Source of the DNA: UBA287 sp034190325
GTDB lineage: Archaea; Thermoplasmatota; UBA186; UBA287
Length of the DNA: 16,562 nucleotides
Assembly: GCA_034190325.1 (NCBI GenBank)
Contig: JAXHST010000003.1
Location: 1 to 16,562, forward strand
Direction of reading: 5' to 3'
Positions 1 through 6,113 of the stretch are shown here, one piece after another. The stretch's first letter is position 1. The number at the start of each line of letters is the position of its first letter. The translations under genes and the position numbers were made by a program. The notes below the pieces were generated by a model. The model did not search any database, was not told the origin of the DNA, and worked only from the letters and a program-made list of their open reading frames with translations.

Positions 1-1
1 C

Positions 2-709
2 ATAAGAGCATGGAGCCCTTATATTGGAGTTGTTGCTATCTTGATAATAACAAGAATTCCAGCGATCTATGATGCAATATCTTCTGTAACCTTCTCATGG
101 AACAACGCCCTGGGCTCAGGAATATCCATAGCCATATCCCCCCTGACAATTCCGGGAGTTGTGCCTCTCATTCCCATCGCTCTGATGTTCATGCCTCTTT
201 TTAGAATTAATAAGAAGGGTATAAGAAATGTTTTTTCAACGACAGCCCGGAGAACGATTCCAACCTCTGTGGTTCTTGTGTTTTCAGTAGCTATGGCGAT
301 GCTTATGGTAAACTCTTCAATAAATCTTTCAGGCTATGAAGGTATGCTTGTCATTCTAGCTAAAGTCCTAGCATCCATCTTCGGGAGAGCCTGGGGTTTC
401 ATAGCACCCTTTATAGGTGCATTTGGATCGTTCATAACAGGCTCAAACACAACCTCAGACATGACCTTCGGGCTACTGCAGTGGACCGCAGCCCAGCAGG
501 TGGGGATCTCAAGCGAGATAGCATTAGCCCTTCAGGCTGTTGGAGGATCTCTGGGCGTAACTATATGTGTAGCAAAGGTGATAACAGCCTGCGCCACTGT
601 CGGTATTGTTGGAAAAGAGGGAGAGGTTATGAGGAAAACCATATGGCCTACACTGCTATATTGCGCAGCTGTTGGTATCTTGGGTTTGGTGTTCACCCTT
701 TTACTATAA
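2..709 (+). CDS. lctP: L-lactate permease (LctP family), C-terminal part; gene cut by window edge
   Basis: The reading frame is open from the first bases of the window, so the true start lies to the left; about 235 residues of a protein usually near 500-560 are present. It is strongly hydrophobic, with several membrane-spanning segments. The LctP signature 'AWSPY' near the left edge, the 'GSFITGSNTTSDMTFG' segment and the following 'ALQAVGGSLG' stretch are typical of the C-terminal half of this lactate/proton symporter family. It would act in the cytoplasmic membrane, importing or exporting lactate or glycolate. An internal TTG at 41 exists but the homology continues upstream of it, so it is not the start. 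A perfect AT-rich hairpin lies about 40 bases after the stop. The family call is firm; substrate and direction are inferred. Confidence 0.88.
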   Translation: MRAWSPYIGVVAILIITRIPAIYDAISSVTFSWNNALGSGISIAISPLTIPGVVPLIPIALMFMPLFRINKKGIRNVFSTTARRTIPTSVVLVFSVAMAMLMVNSSINLSGYEGMLVILAKVLASIFGRAWGFIAPFIGAFGSFITGSNTTSDMTFGLLQWTAAQQVGISSEIALALQAVGGSLGVTICVAKVITACATVGIVGKEGEVMRKTIWPTLLYCAAVGILGLVFTLLL

Positions 710-747
710 CTCTAGATCTTGCATTCCGGATTCAGTATATGGTAAGG

Positions 748-766
748 ATCAAAAAGGGTTTTTGAT
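748..766 (+). terminator. Candidate terminator hairpin after lactate permease gene
   Basis: The sequence ATCAAAAAGGGTTTTTGAT is a perfect 8-bp inverted repeat with a GGG loop. Its right arm carries five T residues and is followed by more T-rich DNA. It sits 39 bases past the permease stop. Archaeal termination relies mainly on T-tracts, so the T-run may matter more than the weak A-T stem. Confidence 0.45.
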
Positions 767-1013
767 ATTTCTTTATTCCTTCCAAGAATTGCGCAAAGTA
801 AATTAGATCTCATCTGTGCTTAAAATCACAAGGATTCATATGAATAATAGATCTATAGGATCTCCTTTCAGTTGTTCTCAGATCCATATCCCAGGAAAAG
901 CTTAACAGATGATCTCCTGTTTGTATCCTATCATATATTGCATTCTAACCTACCCACTGCACAACAATAACAAACAAGAAGATAAGGCAAGAGATCACTA
1001 TCAAACAGATCTG

Positions 1014-1298
1014 ATGGATGCTAAAGAGGCTATAGAGCGCTTGTTAGAGCTCGCAGAGGAGGCAACAAAGAATGGAGAAAAGGACATTGCCGCTCGTTAC
1101 GTTTACCTTGCGAAAAGAACATCAATGAAGCATAGGGTGAGGATAGGCGAGAGAAAGCACTGGATGTGCAAGTGCGGTGCTTACCTTGTGCCAGGAGTTA
1201 ATTGCAGGGTTAGAGTAAAGGGTAACTGGGTATCCCTCTTTTGCGAAGATTGTAAAAGCTATAAGCGCTATGGCAATTTTCGTGCAAAGCACATGTAG
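1014..1298 (+). CDS. rnp4: Ribonuclease P protein component 4 (Rpp21/Rpr2 family)
   Basis: A 94-residue protein when begun at the ATG at 1014. An N-terminal helical part contains 'AARYVYLAKRTSMKHRVRI', the hallmark of archaeal RNase P component 4. A zinc-ribbon part follows, containing 'VPGVNCRVRV'. It is a protein subunit of the ribonucleoprotein that trims tRNA 5' leaders and pairs with component 1 (Rpp29). The frame is open back to an ATG at 909, but the extra 35 residues do not resemble the family, so I prefer 1014. No clear Shine-Dalgarno site is visible. Oddity: the first zinc pair reads C52-K-C54 (C-x-C) instead of the usual C-x2-C, while the second, C77-x2-C80, is normal. The last 31 bases overlap the convergent trmI gene. 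Confidence 0.9.
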   Translation: MDAKEAIERLLELAEEATKNGEKDIAARYVYLAKRTSMKHRVRIGERKHWMCKCGAYLVPGVNCRVRVKGNWVSLFCEDCKSYKRYGNFRAKHM

Positions 1299-2008
1299 GC
1301 TGTATGGCCTATGGCGACATTTCCAGGTCTTGAGCTCCCTTCCCTTATCACCATCTCCCTCTCCAGAACCTCAATAGTCCTGACATCTGTGAAACCCGAA
1401 AGAGAGGAAACGCACTTCTCTATCTGCTCTATTGTGGGGCAGTAACAGCATATATAACCAAAATCCTTGAGAGCATAGTAAGCATTCTGCACAGCATTCC
1501 ATGGATCAGAAAAGTCAAATATAACCGCATCCACACCTTTTTCATCTATTTTATCTCTAACATCCCCCTCCTTAAACTCCACGTTTTTATACCCGCTCAT
1601 TCTCACATTCTCTTTTGCTATTTCAAGAAAGTCCCTTCTTATATCATAGCTAATTACCCTACCCTCGGGAAAAGTGAAGTGGGCAAGGGCTATTGTTAAA
1701 GCACCTGAACCACTTCCAGCCTCAACTACTGTGGAACCACTCTTTATGGAGCAATAGAATACTATGTGACATGCGTCCTTCGGAGTTATTATCTGCGCCT
1801 TTCTTTCAATTCCGAGTATCATATCTTTCAAAGAGGGCTTCAGTATCAGAAACTCCTTTGAACCAATCTTTATAGCGTCCCCAAACCTCTTATCCTCTAA
1901 AACCTTAGGATTCCATCGACCAATACCTTTCCTTTTGACTTCCTTATCCTCCACAAGAACCAAGTATCTCTTTTTTCCATCGAATAGCACAGCGCTCTGC
2001 CCCATCAT
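1268..2008 (-). CDS. trmI: tRNA (adenine-58-N1)-methyltransferase TrmI
   Basis: A class I SAM-dependent methyltransferase of about 246 residues. Key signs are the TrmI signature 'RKAQIITPKDA' before the Rossmann fold, the SAM-binding motif 'VVEAGSGSGALT', an acidic residue after the next strand ('SYDIRRD'), and motif IV 'IFDFSDPW' near the active site. The archaeal enzyme methylates N1 of A58, and in some species A57, in the tRNA T-loop, stabilising tRNA. I chose the ATG at 2008 because it forms a 4-base ATGA overlap with the stop of the upstream radical SAM gene; the frame also offers an ATG at 2017. This overlap implies translational coupling. The 3' end overlaps the convergent RNase P gene by 31 bases. 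Confidence 0.88.
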   Translation of the reverse strand: MMGQSAVLFDGKKRYLVLVEDKEVKRKGIGRWNPKVLEDKRFGDAIKIGSKEFLILKPSLKDMILGIERKAQIITPKDACHIVFYCSIKSGSTVVEAGSGSGALTIALAHFTFPEGRVISYDIRRDFLEIAKENVRMSGYKNVEFKEGDVRDKIDEKGVDAVIFDFSDPWNAVQNAYYALKDFGYICCYCPTIEQIEKCVSSLSGFTDVRTIEVLEREMVIREGSSRPGNVAIGHTAYMCFARKLP

Positions 2009-2832
2009 CTTTCCCATAAAAGGTGGCTCCCATCACAGCTTTTTCCTGTGTTTATATCAAAACCTTCCCTGCAGCATGAGAAGGTTAGACCATGCTCATC
2101 ACATATGCGTTTAACTCCCAACATAAGCTTTAATCTTTCCTCTTTTGGCATATAGTAGCTCCCACCCATCTTCTCACAATAGAGCTCTCTCCATCCTATC
2201 TGTGGAAAGACTTTCTCCAGCCTTGCTAAAGAATCTTTCCTGGGCTTTAAGGTAGAGGATGTCACATGCTCAACATAATCACTCACACTGTGTATCACAT
2301 CATATGCGTAATAATCATTTATCCCAGGGATTACAGGATCAAAACGCAGAGTGCATTTTATCCTCCTATCGCTCAGAGCTTTTAAAGCTTCTATTCTTGC
2401 TTCTGTGCTCGGCGCTCCAGGCTCTATCCTTCTGGACTCCTTTGTCGTTATCGTTATGCTCACAACATTGTTATCGATGAGATCTGCATCCCTCACAACA
2501 ATATCTGATTTTGTCACTATCTGGAACCTTGTGCCATAGCTGTTGAGAACCCTCAGCATATCCCTTGTTATCCCTATCTCTCTTTCTTCAGGCGGATATG
2601 GATCACTAGAATTTGAGAGCGATATGAATGTTGTGTCTTTTATCCTTTTTACCTCTCTTTCCACCTCTCTCACCACATCTTTTTTGGGCCTTGAGTGAAA
2701 AGGATCCTTTATGTAAGAGCTTATGTAGCAGTATACGCAGGCGTGGGAACAGCCGGTGTAGGGATTAAGGGAATATTTTAAAGGGCACGTACACATATTG
2801 CTCTTCCATGGATCGAACTCTGTTATGAGCAC
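2005..2832 (-). CDS. SPL-like radical SAM protein (spore photoproduct lyase-related family, COG1533 type)
   Basis: A 275-residue radical SAM protein starting at GTG (2832). The [4Fe-4S] ligands are C28-x3-C32-x2-C35 within 'NPYTGCSHACVYCY', the pattern of spore photoproduct lyase relatives. 'SNSSDPYPPEE' follows where these proteins have the conserved S/T-D-P turn. In true photoproduct lyase, as I recall its sequence, a hydrogen-donor Cys lies just before that turn; here the position is Asn74, so lesion reversal by the known route looks unlikely. The C-terminus carries extra Cys at 219, 244, 253, 254 and 266 ('FSCCREGF...SCDGSH'), perhaps ligands for a second metal site. It overlaps trmI by four bases, hinting at an RNA-linked role. 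Substrate unknown. Confidence 0.8.
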   Translation of the reverse strand: MLITEFDPWKSNMCTCPLKYSLNPYTGCSHACVYCYISSYIKDPFHSRPKKDVVREVEREVKRIKDTTFISLSNSSDPYPPEEREIGITRDMLRVLNSYGTRFQIVTKSDIVVRDADLIDNNVVSITITTKESRRIEPGAPSTEARIEALKALSDRRIKCTLRFDPVIPGINDYYAYDVIHSVSDYVEHVTSSTLKPRKDSLARLEKVFPQIGWRELYCEKMGGSYYMPKEERLKLMLGVKRICDEHGLTFSCCREGFDINTGKSCDGSHLLWER

Positions 2833-2850
2833 ACAGGAAAATGCATCTGT

Positions 2851-2868
2851 TGGGTTAAATCATTTCCG
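2851..2868 (-). promoter_or_regulatory. Possible archaeal promoter for the SPL-like gene and trmI
   Basis: On the minus strand CGGAAATGATTTAACCC places a purine-rich BRE-like patch before a TATA-like ATTTAA, centred about 25 bases before the GTG at 2832. This would give a nearly leaderless transcript, which would explain the lack of a Shine-Dalgarno site. Read-through from pyrK, which ends at 2903, is the alternative. Confidence 0.35.
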
Positions 2869-2902
2869 CAGTTTACCACAGCACTGTATGTACCTGAGCA
2901 GC

Positions 2903-3607
2903 TCATCGTGACCCGAAGATCCTGTCCAATTTTACTACAGGACCTTCCCTGCACACTATAAATCCATTTATCGTGCAGCTATCGCATATACCTATAGCAC
3001 ATTTCATATAGCTCTCTAAAGAAGCCTCAGCATCTATGCCCTGCTCGTAAAGTGATCTCAGCATCTCCATGGGCCCACAGGCATATATCTGCTCTGAGCA
3101 CAGGTGCCCCGGCAGAGATTCAATAAGGTCAATAACACTGCCTTTAAAGCCGCATGATCCATCATCTGTGGCTATCCTAACATCAGCGCCTCTAGCTCTC
3201 ATCTCATCCACAAATGGAAGGTAATCCTTGCTTTTTGCTCCAAGGAATACTATATCATCCCTTGCCACTATAGGGAGAAGAGAAGCCATCCCTATCCCGC
3301 CGGCTATTAGAATCTTTTCTCTCTCTCTATCTTTTTCTTTACCTCTGCACAAAGAAAAACCGTTGCCAAATGGCCCCCTTATCGAGAACTCATCGGCAGA
3401 CATCAAAGCTTCTGTTCCCGCGCCCTTCTTAAGAACGGTTATGCTCGAGATCCTGCCTATCCTTGAGAGCGACATTGGAAATTCATCTATACCCGGGAGC
3501 CAGACCATGATGAATTGCCCGGGCAAAGCTTCAGAGCATCCCTCAAAGTATATGCTCTCCGTATCCTTTGCTTCTTTCCTTCTCTCTATAACCTTAACCA
3601 TTCTCAT
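2903..3607 (-). CDS. pyrK: Dihydroorotate dehydrogenase B, electron-transfer subunit PyrK
   Basis: A 234-residue flavin and iron-sulfur protein that passes electrons from dihydroorotate oxidation in PyrD to NAD. The N-terminal FAD-binding barrel includes 'EFPMSLS', the archaeal form of the flavin-binding loop. A nucleotide-binding part follows with 'ILIAGGIGMASLLPI' and 'YACGPMEML'. The C-terminal [2Fe-2S] ligands are C203-x4-C208-x2-C211-x7-C219. The start at 3607 is one base after the pyrD stop. A strong AGGAGGT ribosome-binding site overlaps the last pyrD codons; a second in-frame ATG at 3601 is also possible. The pair forms a pyrimidine-synthesis operon and implies a PyrD1B-type heterotetramer. 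Length and motifs are normal. Confidence 0.93.
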   Translation of the reverse strand: MRMVKVIERRKEAKDTESIYFEGCSEALPGQFIMVWLPGIDEFPMSLSRIGRISSITVLKKGAGTEALMSADEFSIRGPFGNGFSLCRGKEKDREREKILIAGGIGMASLLPIVARDDIVFLGAKSKDYLPFVDEMRARGADVRIATDDGSCGFKGSVIDLIESLPGHLCSEQIYACGPMEMLRSLYEQGIDAEASLESYMKCAIGICDSCTINGFIVCREGPVVKLDRIFGSR

Positions 3608-3608
3608 A

Positions 3609-4517
3609 TTACCTCCTGTGAGCTATACCTTTTATATCTTCTATTCCAATTTTCTTTTCCCTTAAAAACTCTTCCATCTCCCCTCTTACAAGCTCAAATA
3701 TCTCCAAACCTCTGTAATATACGCCAGATCCTATACCTACAGCGCTCGCTCCTGCGGCCATATACTCTATAACATCTTTCCCATCAACAATCCCACCAAC
3801 GCCTATAACAGGCAAATCCACCTCTTCTGCTATCTCATAAACACACCTTACGCCTATGGGCTTTATCGCAGGGCCACTCAACCCTCCAACTCTACAGCTC
3901 AACACAGGATGAAAAGAGTCTACATCTATCTTCATACCTCGAACTGTATTTATCGCAGTTATGCCATCCGCTTTTGCTTCTTCGCAGGCCTTTGCTAAAT
4001 CAACTATGCTTCTTACATTCGGTGTCAGCTTGACAAAAACCGGTATGCTTACTCTCTTTTTCACCTCTTTAGTTATATCAAACACTGTCTGCGGATCGCT
4101 CCCCACCTCTGCTCCAAAACCCTTTGCATGTGGGCAACTCAGGTTAAGCTCTACAGCAGATGCTCCATAACTCTCCATCCTTTTCGCAAGAATGGCAAAA
4201 TCCTCAGCGCTGGAGGCAAACACACTCCCGATTATTACGCTGTTAGCTCTTTTCCTTTTTACGATCTCCATCTCCCCAGCAAACCTTTCTATCCCCGGGT
4301 TGGGCAGACCCATCCCATTGAGCAGGCCGCAGGCAACTTCAGCTATTACGGGATTTTCATTCCCTTTTCTCTCCATGTTACCTATGGATTTCGTTGTGAC
4401 AGCCGAAGCACCTGCATCAAGCAGCCTTATCATGCTCTCTGCATGCTCATCAAGAATGCCTGAAGCAGATATCAGGGGGCTATCAAGCTTCGTACCGCAG
4501 AGCTCAACACCAAGCAT
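3609..4517 (-). CDS. pyrD: Dihydroorotate dehydrogenase B, catalytic subunit PyrD
   Basis: A 302-residue FMN-dependent TIM-barrel enzyme that oxidises dihydroorotate to orotate in pyrimidine synthesis. Family marks are the N-terminal 'SPLISASGIL', 'TTKSIG' with FMN-contacting K43, and 'NGMGLPNPG'. 'LNLSCPHAKG' carries the catalytic base C128; Cys rather than Ser marks class 1. C-terminal phosphate-binding glycines lie in 'VIGVGGIVDG' and 'VGIGSGVYYRG'. Class 1B is supported by the adjacent pyrK. The ATG at 4517 lies 41 bases from the divergent phosphoesterase start, so the two promoters must share or overlap that gap. Confidence 0.95.
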   Translation of the reverse strand: MLGVELCGTKLDSPLISASGILDEHAESMIRLLDAGASAVTTKSIGNMERKGNENPVIAEVACGLLNGMGLPNPGIERFAGEMEIVKRKRANSVIIGSVFASSAEDFAILAKRMESYGASAVELNLSCPHAKGFGAEVGSDPQTVFDITKEVKKRVSIPVFVKLTPNVRSIVDLAKACEEAKADGITAINTVRGMKIDVDSFHPVLSCRVGGLSGPAIKPIGVRCVYEIAEEVDLPVIGVGGIVDGKDVIEYMAAGASAVGIGSGVYYRGLEIFELVRGEMEEFLREKKIGIEDIKGIAHRR

Positions 4518-4520
4518 GAT

Positions 4521-4558
4521 GGTTATAGTATACCAAGCTTATTTTGATATCTATTTAA
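4521..4558. promoter_or_regulatory. Short divergent promoter region between pyrD and the phosphoesterase gene
   Basis: Only 41 bases separate two divergent start codons. On the plus strand TTATAGTATA (4523-4532) is centred about 31 bases before the phosphoesterase ATG, a good position for a leaderless transcript. On the minus strand, A/T-rich elements at 4552-4560 (TTTAAATAG) and 4540-4547 could serve pyrD. The two transcripts probably start within a few bases of each other's TATA element. Confidence 0.45.
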
Positions 4559-5446
4559 ATGAGCAATATCATTACCTCTGTGAAATATCTCGCTGTTTCT
4601 GATATTCACCTTGGTAGGGTTGCGGAGAATGAAGAGAAATACCGCGAGAATGTCTCAAAACTGGTAAAAAGAGTGAGAGATGAAAACCCTGATGAGCTCA
4701 TCCTTGTGGGGGATATAATAGACACGCTCTATAGCAGCAACATTGAAGAAAACAGGTATAAAGATCTCTTCTTTGATCTCCTTGACTCCTGCGATAATGT
4801 GGTATATGTGCCCGGGAACCATGATCTGCTCTATAAAAAATCTGAAAGAGTAGGTAAGGCAAGGATCTCCTATCCATTTTATATTAAAGATAAGATCATG
4901 TTTATACACGGGCACCAATTTGACATATTCAATGTTTTTCCATTCAGATACAGAGACATAAACAGGGTACTGAACTTTGTAGACAGATTCTGGGAGTTTT
5001 GTCCCGAGATCTTTGAAGAGGTTGAGAGGGCCTATTCAGATAAGGGAAGGAAAAAAGTTGAGGAGATAAAACAGGATCTCATTAGGATGAGAGCAAGAAC
5101 ATTCGTCAGGGTCATATCCAGAGTTTTCATGCGTCTGACCCTTAGAGGAAAACTGGAAGAGATGAGCGCAAGCACATTTACCCTTTTCAGCATAGTGATG
5201 CCCAAGTTCATAAAAAGCGAGCCATTTTTCTCCCAGAATCCTGGAATATTAGATTCTAAAATGAAAGAGTATGGAAGATACTGGAGCGAAGAAGAGTTTA
5301 ACACCATCTGCTATGGGCATATACACAAGCCTTTGATACTGAGAGGATCCTACTTCTCCTTCATAAACTGCGGGTATGTTTGGGATAGCACTTCCAGCTA
5401 TGCTCTGCTGGATAGCGAAGGACACCTGAAGATCGAAACTCTTTAG
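4559..5446 (+). CDS. Calcineurin-like metallophosphoesterase
   Basis: A 295-residue protein with all five metal-binding motifs of the calcineurin-like phosphoesterase superfamily in order: D15-x-H17 ('SDIHLG'), G51-D52 ('VGDIIDT'), G86-N-H-D89, H117-G-H119, and G253-H-I-H256. These bind a two-metal centre that hydrolyses phosphomonoesters or diesters. The compact arrangement with 'GNHD' and 'HGHQFD' recalls the UDP-2,3-diacylglucosamine hydrolase-like branch, but archaea lack lipid A, so the substrate is unknown. A helical, Arg-rich insert (about residues 140-230) lies between the HGH and GHIH motifs. There is no signal peptide, so it is probably cytoplasmic. It is transcribed alone, divergent from pyrD. 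Confidence 0.88.
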   Translation: MSNIITSVKYLAVSDIHLGRVAENEEKYRENVSKLVKRVRDENPDELILVGDIIDTLYSSNIEENRYKDLFFDLLDSCDNVVYVPGNHDLLYKKSERVGKARISYPFYIKDKIMFIHGHQFDIFNVFPFRYRDINRVLNFVDRFWEFCPEIFEEVERAYSDKGRKKVEEIKQDLIRMRARTFVRVISRVFMRLTLRGKLEEMSASTFTLFSIVMPKFIKSEPFFSQNPGILDSKMKEYGRYWSEEEFNTICYGHIHKPLILRGSYFSFINCGYVWDSTSSYALLDSEGHLKIETL

Positions 5447-5538
5447 TTTATATCCTTCTTACAATTTACTGAAGCGCTCAAAATTGAGAGCCAGCTATTA
5501 TCCCACAATTTTAGAGTTAGAATATGATCAACCGCCAT

Positions 5539-5861
5539 CTAAGGAAGACATCTATCAAAAATTTTTTGCAGTAACCCCCTTTCTTCAAATTTTAGTGCCC
5601 CAATGCTCTCTTCAAAGAGTGGCAGGTATTCATCGTAATAATCCTGCGGTGCATAAAACGCAACACGATATCTCACTCCATCTTTAAATAGCATTACCTG
5701 TTTACTTTGAAGTTCAAAAACCTCATCTTCTGCAGTGTATGTATGAGTATACGTTAGCTCGTAAGCTTCTATCCCGTTGATCATCTTGCCCCCTCGGAGA
5801 TTACCCGGGCATCGGAGTTAGCTTGCTTTAACACTTCTGCAGCAGCAAACAATTTTTTCAC
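5539..5861 (-). pseudogene. PsbP-like protein gene broken by a one-base frameshift
   Basis: The 3' part (ORF from 5784) encodes 'INGIEAYELTYTHTY', 'QVMLFKDGVRYRVAFYAP' and 'YDEYLPLFEESI', a close fit to the C-terminal half of archaeal PsbP-related proteins. Upstream in another frame, from a GTG at 5861, is 'EVLKQANSDARVISEG', which fits the residues expected just before. The frames would join if the G-run at 5789-5793 (five C on the plus strand) had one more base, giving 'VISEGGKMINGIEAYEL'. The GTG has a GGGAGG ribosome-binding site four bases upstream. The repaired product would be about 107 residues, lacking the N-terminal lipoprotein half of full-length relatives. It may be a decayed gene, a sequencing error or a phase-variable tract. 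Function unknown. Confidence 0.6.
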
Positions 5862-6007
5862 AGCGCCTCCCACCAATGTTCTTACTATATTTTGGATATG
5901 TATATGTTACTATCTTCTCTTATAGATAAGTGTTAAGAGCTTTAAATTTAAAGGCTGCTAGAGGACATTGGCTGTACCTCCTGTTTGGTTGAATCTAATC
6001 CGTGAAG
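5862..6007. other. Non-coding stretch between PsbP-like remnant and tRNA-Thr
   Basis: A/T-rich DNA with no recognisable gene. It contains the perfect palindrome CTTTAAATTTAAAG at 5940-5953. On the minus strand it also has a strong AGGAGGT motif (5976-5982) eight bases before a six-codon ORF (5948-5968). A TATA-like patch at 5885-5892 on the minus strand could belong to the PsbP-like gene. Confidence 0.5.
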
Positions 6008-6079
6008 AGCCGCTGGAGGGGATTGAACCCCCGGCCTGCTGGTTACAAGCCAGCCGCTCTACCACTGAGCTACAGCGGC
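6008..6079 (-). tRNA. tRNA-Thr (anticodon TGT)
   Basis: A full cloverleaf folds on the minus strand. The acceptor arms GCCGCTG (6079-6073) and CAGCGGC (6015-6009) make seven pairs. The D-arm has GCTC/GAGC. The anticodon stem GCTGG/CCAGC encloses the loop CTTGTAA with anticodon TGT at 6047-6045. The T-arm GGGGG-TTCAATC-CCCTC has one G-T pair. The discriminator base is T (6008), as is usual for archaeal tRNA-Thr. CCA is not encoded and no intron is present. It lies 24 bases after the sugar kinase stop on the same strand. Confidence 0.97.
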
Positions 6080-6103
6080 CATGTATAAAGAATGTTCTTT
6101 CTC

Positions 6104-6113
6104 CTATATTTTT
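6104..6113 (-). promoter_or_regulatory. TATA box for tRNA-Thr
   Basis: AAAAATATAG on the minus strand lies 25-34 bases before the first tRNA base, the expected archaeal spacing. It overlaps the last codons of the sugar kinase gene, so the tRNA is probably transcribed on its own despite sharing a strand. Confidence 0.5.

Noticed and set aside
909..1013. N-terminal extension of the RNase P component 4 frame back to an ATG at 909
   Set aside because: The added 35 residues are unlike the family and no ribosome-binding site precedes 909; the family N-terminus begins naturally at 1014.
2005..2832. Calling the SPL-like proteins true spore photoproduct lyases
   Set aside because: The cluster motif fits the family, but the position I align with the hydrogen-donor Cys is Asn or Thr in the two copies, and archaea do not make spores.
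3228..3665. Long plus-strand open frame opposite pyrK
   Set aside because: It is antisense to a well-conserved gene, has no recognisable domain and reflects the codon pattern of the real gene.
5484..5687. Plus-strand open frame across the PsbP-like remnant
   Set aside because: No recognisable domain, and the minus strand has clear PsbP-like coding sequence in the same place.
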